A stretch of 64,000 bases of DNA from Taeniopygia guttata. Lineage: Eukaryota; Chordata; Aves; Passeriformes; Estrildidae. The notes under the pieces are model-generated. The model did no database searches. It saw only the letters and a program-made list of their open reading frames with translations, and had not been told where the DNA came from. Where the stretch lies: positions 24,515,501-24,579,500 of the forward strand of contig NC_133032.1 in NCBI RefSeq assembly GCF_048771995.1. Direction: 5' to 3'. Both the position numbers and the translations under genes were made by a program. Of this stretch, positions 36,639 to 49,966 are shown piece after piece (within the stretch, counting starts at the first letter, position 1; every line of letters begins with the position of its first letter).

Positions 36639-36746
36639 CTAACCAGAAAATTGTTGTCATATGTACAACAGTTTTCTGGTTAGAAAACTTATGAGAGTTT
36701 CTAACTTGCTGGTTAGAAAATTTATGAGAGCAACAGTCTCATAAAT
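36639..36746. repeat. Cluster of hairpins and a direct repeat
   Basis: Stem 1 pairs 36,639-36,657 (ctaaccagaaaattgttgt) with 36,665-36,683 at 18 of 19 positions around a 7-nt loop. A direct repeat follows, ctggttagaaaa plus ttatgagag, at about 36,676 and again at about 36,709. Its second copy provides the left arm of stem 2, ATTTATGAGA (36,720-36,729), which pairs perfectly with TCTCATAAAT (36,737-36,746) around GCAACAG. Confidence 0.8.
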
Positions 36747-39450
36747 CCCTTAAAAAGTAAACCCTTCATGAAACAAAATTAGATCAATTCTGGTTAGCCT
36801 CCCACCTAATGAGAGCCTGATACAGCAATTAACCTTGTTTTTAACTGATATTTAAACATAAAGTATATTCACATGTTTTGATCTCTAATCAGATTTTTGA
36901 TACCAATCAGGGAGATTGTGTCCAACATCCTAGAACTGCAGGTTTCTCAGAGCATGTTGCTATTAACATTTTCTCAGTAAAACAGTTACATGTTGAGAAT
37001 AAAATTTTAAAAAGCTATAAAGAGGCTTAAGAACATAATTCATGCTGACTTTTACTTTTTGTGTATGTGTGAATATATTTTCATTAAGTCACAGTAATTT
37101 AAACTGACTTTTCCCCCTCTGTGCTATGTAAGATTAGAAGATACAGTAAAAAACACATCTTGTTTTTATGCTATAGTGTTTCCAAAGTGTGATATTAATT
37201 CTGGCAAAAATAGTCTACAAAAGAGCTTTATGCTAGTTATAAATGTTTGACATAGGAAATATGTGAAAGACCAATTATGGGCTGATCAGAAATATCTCTT
37301 GACATTTTTAGAGTGCAATGTGCAATGTGAGAAGAGTTCATGAATTTAATTATGACTTTTTCAAATAGAGTTCTCCAACTCAATGGGAGCCACTGCACTT
37401 ACTGTTTTAAGGAAAGATAAGACTTTTATGATGGGGAGGGAAAAAGAACATGTCTTCAGCTTGAAATGGTTATCAGTTTTTAGATCAATCACTCTTATGT
37501 AAGTTTTTCCATTGGTAGCAAGATATTAAGATATTTACAGCCAACATATATCACACTGAATGGACTGTATGAAGGAGGACAGAAAAATGAGAATATACTC
37601 AAACATGCAGACTATAGAGCTTTCATTAAGAGTCTAAATAAGATCACTGTTAAATAACTTAGCTCAGACTGTCTTGCCAAAGATTAGAGAATGAAGTCCT
37701 ACTGTAAGTGTAATATTTCTTTTTTATATTTTTAAAATTTGACTTACCAGTATACCATCAAAATTTCATTTTCCTAAATTACTCTTCCATGTTTATACTC
37801 AAAATACTTAAAAATACAAAACAAGAGCATACAAAGAATTATTTTCCTGACTTGTGAAATTCATGGAATGAATTGGCCATTTGGGCCCCTAGAACTATGA
37901 AAAGAATTTTTATTGTGAAGACAGTGGGCTGCCCTCACACCCTTGTTAGCACAGCACACCTGAATGTGATCATAGCAGTGCATCTTGAGTGAATGCCCAG
38001 ATTCTGCTTGACCCAACTGCCTGAGGCTGCAAAGAAAAGGAGGAAAACTCAGTCTAGACATTAAATTCAGAGCCCTGCCTGTGGTCTGCCACCAGCACAG
38101 GTACCACCTCTGTGTGCTGAGATTGTTCTGCTGCTGGGGCCTTGTGCTTAAATAGAACACAGATTCTTCTTCATATCAAAATAAAAAACTGGGCTCAAGA
38201 AATGTTCCAAAGTCAGAAAAATATTAGTTTCAATGTGTGCATCTTCCCAGACTTTGTCTTGTTGTGGGTAAGTGGTGCAAGAAAGATAACTAGTCCCAGT
38301 TTTGGGTATTAAGGGGTGGTCAAATAAATAAAACACTGCTACATTTACACTACTTCAGATATGTTATGCAATCATGAAGAGAAAAAAGCCTCTTCTGGTC
38401 TGTTGAATTGTAAATTCTCCCTATGTGAGACAAATTTCTGTATCCAAATACAGTTAACAATGCAAAATGATGAGAATTCCTGTTTCAGTATGATAACAGG
38501 ATCACAGAAAGTGCTCTTGTTGCTTCCAGAAAAGAGGGTGGGTATATATAGAATATGCCTGGTAGCAGCTTCTATAATTAACATCCAAAAGTAGTTAGCA
38601 TTGTAATTCCCTGTTTTCAATCACTTATAGCTTTATGAAACATCTCCCTTTTGTGCTGCAATTTTCATCCTGGATTTATGCCAATGTCAGTGTTTCAAAT
38701 TACAAAGGAAGAGTCTTCTGTATTCCCAAGAAGACGGAAAATGCACACTCACAAGAGTGACTGCTCCGTGCAGTTCTGTGACCAAAGTTCTGCTTGAATC
38801 TTGCATTCTGCCAAAGAGTGGACCTTGCCAAGGCCCATGACTTTGTCCCAGGAGTCAGAGTTACTGATCTGTTCATATTGAAAAGGAAGAGCATGTACTG
38901 AATGACCTTATGCTCAGAGAATTGACACAGGGGTTTTTGTCCCCCATTTTCCCCACAGGAAATCCTTTTTTGGCTAAGAAAATTAGAAAAATCTATCCAA
39001 ACTCACACCTTTCTCTTTTAACTAGCACGAACAGCCGCCTTACATACTGACAGTCATAGTTGCTTGTGTTCCAGTATCAGGATACATGGACACTTGAAAA
39101 GAAACCAGGCAAAATGTCCATATCTGTGCAATGCTCACACACATACTTAAATATTGTCCCAGTTTAGAGCAGAAAGAAAGAAAAGACTTTTGGTGTGATC
39201 ACAGTTTTCATAAATACCTGCAAAGTGTAGCACTCTTGATGTGTCTTCAGTCATAAATATGTCTGTTAAACATGCAGTTCTTAAAGGTCAAGTAGGACTG
39301 TTTAAATTTCTTGTAATTACAATCTTTATTCTGAAAGGATATTAATGTGTGCTTACTCTTAAACTGTTTGTGAAATACAGCAAAATGAAAAAATTCCATA
39401 GGTCTGTAAAGCTACAGTTTAATCCATGGCAAAAGGAAAAATGTTTTGCT

Positions 39451-39478
39451 TATCAAGCTGGTAGAACCCAGCTTGATA
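39451..39478. repeat. Perfect 11-bp inverted repeat
   Basis: TATCAAGCTGG (39,451-39,461) is the exact reverse complement of CCAGCTTGATA (39,468-39,478) with a 6-nt loop. It could fold as a hairpin; no U run follows and no gene is near. Confidence 0.8.
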
Positions 39479-42400
39479 GATAAAACACTTTTATTAATTG
39501 ATGTAAACATTAAAAATTAATTATATCACCTATACATGAATCCTCTGTTTTGTGGAAGTGCACACAAAGAAGCTGTTATGTTTCCTCTTCTATGTTCAAT
39601 CACATCTTTGCCTTTTAAACACTCAGAAAAATTAGGACCAGTTTCATGGAGAGCTTAAGGGATCTTCTAAGGTGTTCTCTTCTTCTTCACCTTCAGCATC
39701 TCTGCCACCCAGGGAGATCCAGAAAATGCTCTAGCTTAGAAAAGAAAATAAAAACTTCTATATGGGCTACTCTCCCAGATGATCTGCTGTTTTTAGGCCC
39801 TTGGCTCTGCTGATCCATAACTTATTGCTCTGAGCCCAGTTTCTCTCCAATGAATTTACTTCAATTCATACTAGAAACGGAAGGGAGAAGTGATGTAACT
39901 CCAAAACCATTATCTTCTCCCCTGTGGATTGGTACATGAACATGAAATTTGTACAATGTACACAAAAATGTACCAACAAACCAGCAGTGCCTAAAGATTC
40001 CCTGCTATGCCAGCAGCTGTACAAATACAAGCACATATATAAAGGAGTCATAATCTTGGCTAAGTGTAAGATACAACAAGAAGAAAAAGCATCCTGACTA
40101 GCAGTAATTTTAGCTTGATTTTGGGCAGAGAACCTATGGATGTGGGTACAAAGGCAAATCCATCAGTACTTTGTGTTCAGCAATAGGAAAGTAAAACTTT
40201 GTTCACTCAAGGATACTTAATGTTTTAGGAGTGGCTTCCATTGTTAAATATTTTAGGCAGATCAGAGTCAAAAAGTGACCAGATGCATAAATATGTGGCA
40301 ATTTGAAAAAGATGCTCTAGAAAGGCCCCCAGCGGATCAGGAGCTGACTCCAGCAGATGCAGAAGAGTCAGTCACTCTTGCCCAGCTCTGAGCACCACAC
40401 ACAGAGCTGCTTCCTGCACTGCAGCTGAGCAGACACCTCTGCACACCTGACCCAGACCATTCCCACAGTTTTTACCTGGCACTCTTGCCTTAAATAAAGA
40501 GATATGAAGCAGAGTGTGTATTTCAGCCCCTCTTTTTCCCCCCTCTTTTTTTTTTTTTTAATCTTTTACCTAGTCTTTAAAATAATTATCTGCTGACCAG
40601 CTTAAGTTGTGTATTAAAGGTACCTGATTTCCTGTGCATCTGCATCTCCTAGACTATCCTGGCAGTTTAAATACTGGGCCCCTTCAGCTGAGTTTGAGGC
40701 TTGCCATTGCAAGCCTGATATGCTTCATTTTGCAACAGCAATAAAGACCACAAACACACTAAGTTTTTTTCTTGATTTTGTCTCATTGATATTGAATTGT
40801 GGTTTCTGATAGTTTTCTTCTTCTTTGGCTCCACAGGTCACTCCTAATGATTTTTCCCAATTACAATTGGTATGTTTAGCCCAACAGAACTGGACAGGAG
40901 TCCATTTGCACCCATAGTACAGTTTTTCATTTGGATAAACCAATTTTCAAGTGAAGGAAAACCCAGTTCCTTGTCGTAATAAATGGTGTAAATGGCCAAA
41001 TCATCAGGGCTAAATAGAGGATCCAAAAGACCTCTTGTTTGATAACCCATCGCCAGCCTCCAGACAAAAAAAGAATTCTTTAGAAAACACCTAAAGTCAG
41101 AGAAAAACAGGGATTCAGCAAGTGATACTTCCTGTAAATTATACAGCATATCCCTAAGGATAGGAAATATGAATGTGTGGAATTAAATGACAGTTTTCAG
41201 ATTGGTTTTAGCCAGAGGTTAAGACAAAGGTTAAACTTGTCCTTACTGAGCAGGAGGCTACAGGCATGATGCTCACAGCTGAAGTGCCTAATTACCATGG
41301 TCAGACCAGACCTTGATGTTTGTTGAATTTCTCTGCTAGGTCTGAGACCGTGTTAGTGTTATCTCTTAAAATCCTTTTATGGTTATTGATCAGCATTTGT
41401 CCAAGAACCTTTCAGGGCACACTCAAGGGGTTACACAAATGATTGGCAAAAATCCACAAAAAGGAACTTGGTGTGAGTGAGCATCAAGCATTCAGTGGTC
41501 AAATTCAGATTTGAGTATTCAATTTGGATAATAGTTCATTACAGCACTGAAAGTAGTGGCCATTGGAATAAGGAGCTTCTGAAACAACCAAGGGTCAAAC
41601 CCATAACTCTATTTTCACACATCATCAACTCAATTTAAGGGTGTTAGCTAATATACACAACTTGTAAACCTTTCTGCTTCTGGAGACAATGGTGGTTCTA
41701 TTGTTTGATGTGCTTCTAAGTAATTGCTAGATGGTTCTGCTTAAGTAGAAAATTTGACCTTTTTCTATTTTTTTTTGCTACTATCAGTAAATTATGCCCA
41801 GCTGAATTCTAAAAGCTTCAAGCTTTTATTCTTCTCTAATGAATAAGCTATTTACTTCATTAGAATGATGCTAGGCTTACAGAGGTAGAGTTTTCACATA
41901 GCAATAAAATGGCATGAGAGTGGTTATAATGGCACTTCAAGATATCCCTCTTGCATTCAGTAATTTTATTATTATTCCCTCAATTATATGCTCAATATAG
42001 AGGTTAAGTATTGTCAGGTTTTCATCACCTTCATATACAAAAATATATATAAATTGGAGAGACCCTTTTAATGGTGATATTTGCTTCCAAATAATGGTCA
42101 TTGTGCTGGATGAGTTGTTTTCAAGACCCAGCTCATGCTTGCCACACTGCTCAGGTACTCAGTGATATATTTTAGCAAACTCGTAGAGGGGACCAGACTT
42201 TGATGACAAAAAGCTGCAGGTTTGAGGCTTCCCAAGACGTCACGGAGTTTTATCTTTCTGACTATATTCCATTCCTTCATACTGAGTTCGACATTTTGTA
42301 GAAAGGGTGGTGATGCCACCTGTCAAACAAAATTCCTCATTCTATTGATTCTAGGAAATCAGCCTTACTTTTTAAAGAGCAGAGAGGTTTCTTTTCTGCA

Positions 42401-43919
42401 GCTCCATGCTCTCTGGAGGCTATTTCTTGACAGGTAGTGTATGATGACTTCCAGTTGCTCAAAAGTATGTCTCTTGCCATCCTTGTACATGGCTAATTGC
42501 ATTCTATAGAAATGGTTTGCAAGTGATTTGTGAGGGAGATATGCATTATAGCTTGCACTTCATGTTCATTCCCAAATTCATTTATCTCACATAAGTGTTT
42601 TCTAAAAGTCAAGAACTAAAAAATATAACTAGGAATAGTTTTCAGAAGTCTATTACTGCAAGTTCTTCTACAGGGAAATGAACAAAATAAAGTTTAAATG
42701 CTTCTTCATTGCCAATAGTTCCCTTGATCCAATTATAACTTCTTTACCTAACGTTACACAAGACTGATTTAAAGATAACTGTCCAGATTGATCTGAGAAG
42801 AAATGCATTAAAACATTTATGTTATTACAATATACACAAAATGCATTAAAGTAATGAGACCAGCCTGACAGAAACTCACAAACAAAGACTTTCACAGGGG
42901 AGGTTGAAATGTCATTTTTAACATACCCAGCAGAGACATTACAGCTTTTGTAGAAGAAGAATTTTGTAGAAATTACACACATTTTGGAGGCTCCCTAATA
43001 AAGAATCACTCAGGCATATTGTAATGGTTTCAAAATTATATAGTATTTTAATCCTTTGCATTTGTCTTTGCATGATGTAAGTTAGATTTCTATCAACATT
43101 TCAACATCCCGTCTTAGTCAAATTATTATCTTTTTATAGGAGTAGCAGTACTTATTATTAACTGTCTCAGTTCTAGAGACCTTTCTTGTTCTCTCTTTCA
43201 GGAAATTAGTGGGGTTTTGTTTCAGTTTGGGTTTTAGATCAGCAGTAAAGTATTTTTACACACTTTATCAAAGAACTTTGAAAACTAGCTCTTAAAACCT
43301 AAAGTCAGCTGAATGGCTGCTGGTAACAGCACGAAATGCCCAGATTCTTCCCTCAGATGGAGTTTCTCCAGCTCCAAACCCCACAGCAAGTTAAGCAATT
43401 GCAGCATGAGTGCTATTCAATACCCAGCACAAAGTCATACTTCTTGATGAACAAGAAGTTTTTACTGTAAAAGCAGCAGATAGCAGGATTCAAGGGATAA
43501 GATGGAAGTCTAATAAATACACCAGATGAATTAAGAAATATGAGGATTAAATATCAAGAAAATCTGAACATTTACATTTTTCTCTAATGTATTTTTTTAT
43601 TGCTACTTTCTTATTCCCTCTATTGCCAAAGTATCTGTCAGAACTGAGATGGCCATGATACACAGAGTATCACCACACAATTGCAGAAAGCTTCAACCCT
43701 TATAGAATAACACCTTACCTCCTCAGAAGGCTTCAAGCTCTGCCCTTCTTGTTCTTCAGCCCAACCTTTATGCCCCTCATGTTGCTGCAGTGCCCCTGTG
43801 TGCCCTCTGTGCCCTTCGGTGGTCGCTCAGTGCCCCTGGGCACTCCATGGCTCATTGCTGTCAGTGCTGCTCACCTGCTTCTCACAGCTGTGCCCACTGG
43901 GGATGAGGCTGGGCTGCAG

Positions 43920-44183
43920 CCCCATCCCAATCCCCACACGCCGTGTGCCACAGCCCGGCCCCATCCCAATCCCCACACGCCGTGTGCCACAGCCCGGCCC
44001 CATCCCAATCCCCACAAACTGTGTGCCACAGCCCGGCCCCATCCCAATCCCCACACGCCGTGTGCCACAGCCCGGCCCCATCCCAATCCCCACACGCCGT
44101 GTGCCACAGCACAGCCCCATCCCAATCCCCACACGCCGTGTGCCACAGCCCGGCCCCATCCCAATCCCCACACGCCGTGTGCC
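43920..44183. repeat. 39-bp minisatellite, 6.8 copies
   Basis: Six full copies of a 39-bp GC-rich unit start at 43,920, 43,959, 43,998, 44,037, 44,076 and 44,115, with a partial seventh at 44,154-44,183. The unit runs ccccatcccaatccccacac then gccgtgtgccacagcccgg. Copy 3 differs around acaaactgtg and copy 5 around acagcacag; the others look the same. Because 39 is a multiple of 3 and the unit lacks stops, long frames appear on both strands (13-residue repeats such as [13 protein letters not shown]). I regard these as by-products of the repeat. Confidence 0.95.
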
Positions 44184-44536
44184 TACAAGTATCCAGCTGG
44201 TCAATTGTCAATGGATGTCTGAAAGTTAAGCAAAAATATAAACCAAGTACAAACCTCTTTTATAAATAAACAGATAAGCTAAAAATTAATTTTGAGACAA
44301 GATAGCTTCTAGGCTTATCTGCAGTAACTTTTCTGGTGTGGGCCCAGGTGTGCCTCAGCTCTGATTTGGGGTGTATCATATTCACAGTAGGTCTAGGATG
44401 TAGTTTAAGAGGTGCTAACCCTTTCCAATCTCCCCTATTGTTAAATAACAACCTCAATAAAAGATTACATTTTTAATATCATCACTGTGCAATTTCCAGA
44501 GAGCACAATTAATCAGTACTTTCCCAATCCTTGCAG

Positions 44537-44749
44537 GCCAGGACAAAGGAGAATTTGGTTGACTCCTATGACCATCACAGTCCATTTCCTAATTCTATTG
44601 TCTCTGAGAGATGGCCTGGGCCTTTTGCTGTTGTCACTGACAGCCAGACACATGATGTGGTGACTGATTTGAGACAGACAGCCATCGATCACCAAGAAAA
44701 ACGGCGAGTTCTGGCAGGGCTCAGGCACATCCAGGAGAAACAGCCTTAA
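44537..44749 (+). CDS. Possible terminal coding exon (weak)
   Basis: A pyrimidine-rich acceptor-like sequence (tactttcccaatccttgcag) is followed by an open frame of 70 codons ending in TAA. The product is hydrophilic with a charged, helix-prone end (HQEKRRVLAGLRHIQEKQP), unlike the low-complexity frames elsewhere in the window. I do not recognise the protein. Against it: no upstream exon was identified, the minus strand is also open here, and 70 codons can arise by chance. Confidence 0.2.
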   Translation, partial: ARTKENLVDSYDHHSPFPNSIVSERWPGPFAVVTDSQTHDVVTDLRQTAIDHQEKRRVLAGLRHIQEKQP

Positions 44750-44858
44750 AGACATTAGGGGCTGCTTCTGTGTTTCCATGTTAGAGATTTCAATGCACTT
44801 CTGGTGTCATGGCCCATTCTTTGGCTCCTGTTCTAGAGAGAGGGAGAGAGGCTCTCTG

Positions 44859-44881
44859 TACCTGGAGAGAGGCTCCAGGTA
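44859..44881. repeat. Perfect 8-bp inverted repeat
   Basis: TACCTGGA (44,859-44,866) and TCCAGGTA (44,874-44,881) flank a 7-nt loop gagaggc, just after a run of gagaggctctc words. Possible small hairpin; no function is evident. Confidence 0.7.
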
Positions 44882-47800
44882 GAGAACCTCGAGTTCAGGA
44901 TTTTTTTCTCTCCTCTGAGAGTGGATGCAACTGCCTGGCAAAGTTGCCCCTGTATACTTGAGTTTTGCCTTGTGCCTATTTACCAAATGCAGTGTGAATG
45001 GAGAAACGCTTGTGGGAAAATCATGCTCAGCATGAATTCAGGTGTGGTTCAGAATGATGCACTTGAATTTCAGAAAACTTAATGCTCATTAACTGCAGAG
45101 AGTTTGCTGTGTCTCCCCAAACTAAGACACATTACTCCTAAAAACTACTTAGTTCTTGAGGACTGGTTCAGCATAAGAGTAGCATGGCGTATGAAGGGCT
45201 ATAGTTTAAAATAACTGCTGACAAAGAAACTTCAGGGGGAGACTTGCCAGGCTTATAAAAGGAAAAGATACCACAGCAGAATATAAAAACAGATAAATAA
45301 TAAATTGCAACTTCGTCTGGAGCTGTGGAGTGTGCTAGTATTTACGGTTTTGAAAGGTTTTATGGAGAAAATATTTTATTTTTTATGTTGTGAAATATAT
45401 AGCAACATAAAAATGTAATGGTTGGCTTAACCTATAAAGAGTTTTTTAATCAGTAAGTTCCTGACAGAAGGTGGAATTTGTATCTCAGTACAGATTTTTT
45501 TTTTTCCTTTTAATTTTCAAAGTTCAGGATGCCTTGAAGTTGGCCTGACGTTATAGGATAAATTTTCAAAGCTCCATGCAGGAGAGATGCCAACATGAAA
45601 AACATCAAGTAAAAGCTGAGTTATGTTTGTGCATCTCCTGTGTTGTGTTTTGATAATTTCTCCCATATATCTGCATAAAGATAGGGTTTGTGAGCACAGT
45701 GAAATTATAGATTGAGCCGGCTATTTTCCTTCTTCCACGTTATGTGGAAATTAATAAAGTAATTAAATATTACATTTACTGTTCATTGAATTACTTGGTT
45801 GTTTGGTAATTATTAGTGTGATTACAAAGTGACATAAAAAAAACGTGTGCCTCAAATGTGCAGTTATGTACAATATATGCTGAGCTGACATACACAGAAC
45901 ATATTCCCCTGATTTTGCAGGCAATTAATAAGTGCTCATGCAAAGCAGCCTGTGCTAAGAGCTGTAAATACTGCAACAGACTCCATTTCTTGTTCAGCTT
46001 GTGCTTGTGTTTGCACTGAAGCACACTGCCAGTGAAGTCAAACAGAGCCAATTTGACTTGTTCCCTGCTAAATGTCATTTAAGTGGATGATAGAGGCAGT
46101 TCTGCTCACCAGCAGTGTTCTTGTCTGGCTGCTTTGTCTCTCCTGCTGGGACACCTGTATACAATGTCACACTGTTCTAAGAAAGTGCTAATATCGAATT
46201 ATCAGAGATTTTGAGGATTTATATGATTTTGGCCTTGATTTCTCTAGTAATGTTGCACAATTCTGAAAAAGAGAAATTTTCTATGTTTGCACATGCCAAT
46301 ATTCATGTTATGCTTTTATATTTTCTGGTCTATTTACTGTAAAATAAGATTACATGTAACTGCAACTACTGGTTGCTTTCTGATTATAAGAGAGATGGGT
46401 TCTTCCATTTCCTGAAATAATTTTTGGTAGGACAGCAGTTGTTCATCAAAAATGAATGAAGTAATGACTCACAAGGTTGAACCACAGCTATCTCATAAAC
46501 CACAGCTGTGTTGTATTTTGCAAGGGAGGGCAGCAACAATTAAACACTTTTATATCAGACATCTGGTGGGCTCCACCTTTGTTAGGAACAAATGAACTTT
46601 GTGTATATTTAATGTATCTGACTGTGAATGTGGAGGTGCTCTGCTCCACTCCTTTAACTGCACTGGCCTTGAGTTTGATTTTGCTGGCTGGGATGCATAT
46701 TAAACCTAAAGAGCTAATGTAGGCAGCAAGAGTGACAGTAGGGCACGCTGTCTTCTTCTGCAGCCACTCAAACTATGCAGAAGAGAATGAGCCATCCTGG
46801 TAACTCATTTTTTCCCCTCCTTTTCCTTTTTCTTCTTGCATCCATTCTACACCATGCTGAAATTTTATGCTTTTCATTGCAGTCAAGTGTTTGGCAGTTT
46901 AAGGCTGTGAATAATCCATTCATGTGTCTCGACACACTAGTTATTCTCACTCGGCTGGTAGGGAGATAAAGAAGAGCAACATAGAACTAGGATTGTACGT
47001 GTATGTTACAGACATTTTCTTCTTCTTCTAAAAACTCTGGAACCTCTGGGATAATATTACCTTGAAGAAAAATCTTCCACCAGCACCACAGCACAGTAAG
47101 TTTGCTTCACCCTGGGCTGATGACTTCAGCTGTGTTTTCTGCATTGGCTCACTAATGTCTATAAATCTTGCATGTTTTGCTGCTAGTGCAGGTCTAGGTG
47201 TGGCTTTTGGTGTCACTAGTTGCTGCTGTTTCTTCAATCCCTTTGGCAATTTGAGTAATTTCCTGAAGAACTTGCGTAGACTGATTTATGAGGGCATTTG
47301 GCTTCTGCAGAGAAGGAAGTAAGGGAGGGAGGGTCTTGGATCTGTGTCCCAGACAGCTCTGAATGAGAAAGAACCAATGCAATTCCAGTCTGTGGATTGC
47401 CAGTATTGCTGTGCTGCACACTCACTGTGACCTTCAGGCTGTGCTGTGCTGCACAAACCTCTTGGCCACAGGATAAACTCTCCCAGCTCAGTGAGCAGAG
47501 GGGTCTGTGGCAGGTCCTGCTCTCTTCCTCCATTGCCTCACCTCTGTGGCACCTTGCCTTTAGCCAGGGGGGCAGCAAGGAGTTGGCATGTGAGCACCCT
47601 TGCTGTTTGGCAGTGGAAGGGATGAATAGAGTCATTTTTGTGGAGGAAAGTCACACGAAGTTGAATGGCAAAGGGTAGAATCTCTTCTATGGACATGGCG
47701 TGCTGCACACACAGAGGCCCCACGGGTGTTTAACTGCTCATAGTTCCTGCTGTCTAGAAGAACACAAGATTTTCTATGCTAATCTCTCCTTGTAATGCCA

Positions 47801-49946
47801 GCCCTAATAAATGGCATAACGTTGTCCTCCACAAAGCCTCAGAGGATTTCTTACTGCAAGCACCTCTTATTGCAAGCACCTTAACAGCCCAGCACCTCCT
47901 GCTGCAAAACACCCACACCCTGGCGGATCAAGAGCAAAAAAATAGTGCTCAAATGAGATAACCTGAATATCTTATATAGTCTTGGCTGAACTACTGATCT
48001 GCGCTGTGACATGGCACAATAAGCTCCTGGTGAAGGTATTCCCTGTGTATTATCATTAGCTATAAGTGAACAAGTACAATGGACTGAGCCAGGATTTATT
48101 GAGTCCTGATTCATTAAGAGGCAGAGGCAGGTAGGCTACAGCAATGAAGTAGGATAAGCCATGCAGGGGATAACACTCAAATTTAATGATAGGAAGCAGC
48201 TTCTGTGAAGATGAAAAGACAACATTCATCCTGACATTTCTCATGCTTTCTGAATTTTTGTTTTTTTTTTATGTAGTGGCAACCTATGCTGTTGGAGGCA
48301 GAAAATGGATGGTCTGAGTGGAAAAGCTGTAAAAGAAAGAGCTTCTGCTATAGCCCTGATCTGCCCTGCTGGGTGCACACAATGTGGCATTGTATTAAAC
48401 CCTTACAAAGTGCTGTTGCCCTCCTAGGTCTCTGGCTATTTTTTTGCGGGCCAGTAAAATGGTATGCAAAGGGATAGTTTTTGAACAATACAATCAAGCT
48501 ATGTAAAATAGTTTTCAGTCTATTAGCAATTAGGCCAGGGCTCTGGACCAGATTTAAAGAATCAGATTTGTCTCTGAATCCTAAGTGGAGAAATTCATTA
48601 AGAAAGAAATAGTGTTAAGCTAATACTAACCCAGTTTCTGGGTTCATTTTCTAATTGCCATGTTCGTGTTGTAAAATGCTTAGAAAAGCAGAAACAAAAT
48701 TCAGTGTTTGCTCTTCTTTCACCCCTTGCCTTGTTTTATTTTGTCAGCACTATCGTGTGACAGACAGAGACAGGGATGAAAAACCTGCCATTTAGCTGTT
48801 TCTCAAACACAGCAACCACATCCAGTGCTTGAGAGCTTGCAGGCTGATTGAAATTCTGATATATGTATCAGGAATTGGAGTAATCATATTGGTTTTCCTA
48901 TTGGTAAACTCTTTCAGCCCTTCAGTCATATTTGTGTGAATGCTTTCTTTAGCTCTTTTCTGCAGATCCCAACAAAGTAAGTCCCTTGTACTCTTAAAAG
49001 TAAGTGGGAAACAGAAGATCAATCCTTTAGACCTTTACCTACCATCCTGGGTAAGCTTTCCTTTCAAGAGGAAGGAAAATGGCTCTTTCCATTAAGGAGT
49101 TTTCCTTTTCTTCATTTTGCTGCAGTAAATTTTGTGCCTGCTTTGTGGGCTGCTAGAAAAGCAGTATTTTAGACACGGATCTCATCTCTTTCTGGGCATC
49201 TTTTTGAAAAAAAAATGATGGTAAACAGATATGGAAAAGTCAGAGGATACAATTGTCATTGGTGTGATGATGCCACTTTATGCTGTTGTTTTTCTGTAGA
49301 CAAACCTCTAAGGTGTCACCTCTTGATGGTTCTTTGATACACCAAACACCACCTTCCATTAATTTCCTTGGGAACAAAGTGCACTCAGTGTAATGTAGCT
49401 TTGGCACTGGAATCAACGGGAATGATTTTTTTGACCTCAGTTTGCTCTGGACAGGGTCCGTGGTGACCAGCAGTGAATTTATGGTGCCACCTAAACCCTT
49501 CAGGGTATGCATGAGTCATCTCTGTGATGCTGAGGCAATCACAGTAAATAAGAAGAGACAGCTTCTTTCTCAACAGGTGAACCAAATCCCCAGAGTAAAT
49601 TTTTTTTTTCCCCTCAAGAAAGCAAAAGGTTAATTTGAACTGCTCATGGTCTTCCATGAATCAAATGAAGTAATCCCATGCCTGAGGTTTAAAAGCATCC
49701 GTAAATTAAAAGGGTGTAGTGTGCAGATCAAAAAGAGGGTTATCAAAGATTAATAAAAAGAGAGAGAGAGGCAAGGGAGGCAGAGAGACTCTGCTAGAGT
49801 CTCAAAACTCCAACCTGGAAAGTACAGTTTACATACTTGGGGTCCAGTTAGCACACACTGCATTGTAGAGCTCAGGGCAACAATACTAAAATATCAGAAG
49901 GAAGACATAAGATAATTTGAGAATGTGGAAAATAAAGTCTGTAAAG

Positions 49947-49966
49947 AAAAAAAAAAAAAAAAAAAA
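49947..49966. repeat. Poly-A tract, 20 bases
   Basis: A run of 20 A with no recognisable retroposed sequence before it. Confidence 0.85.

Larger units (their letters stand above)
25661..43919. other. Host non-coding DNA, 18 kb
   Basis: Long AT-rich stretch with no recognised exon or RNA gene. Contents include the 38-base A tract at 26,573, a T run passing into GTTTT units at about 32,219-32,245, the palindrome cluster at 36,639-36,746 and a hairpin at 39,451-39,478. The last 180 bp (about 43,740-43,919) turn GC-richer with repeated tgcccctgtgtgccc-like words leading into the minisatellite. Sparse short frames on both strands show no domain. Confidence 0.55.

Noticed and set aside
43749..44269. 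Overlapping repeat-protein frames of 100-157 codons
   Set aside because: They are produced by the 39-bp minisatellite, whose unit is a multiple of three and lacks stops in several frames on both strands.
47028..47635. Overlapping minus-strand frames, one with a heptad-like stretch, considered as a decayed retroviral envelope
   Set aside because: No C-x6-CC motif, cleavage site or LTR nearby, and the resemblance is only to generic coiled coil.
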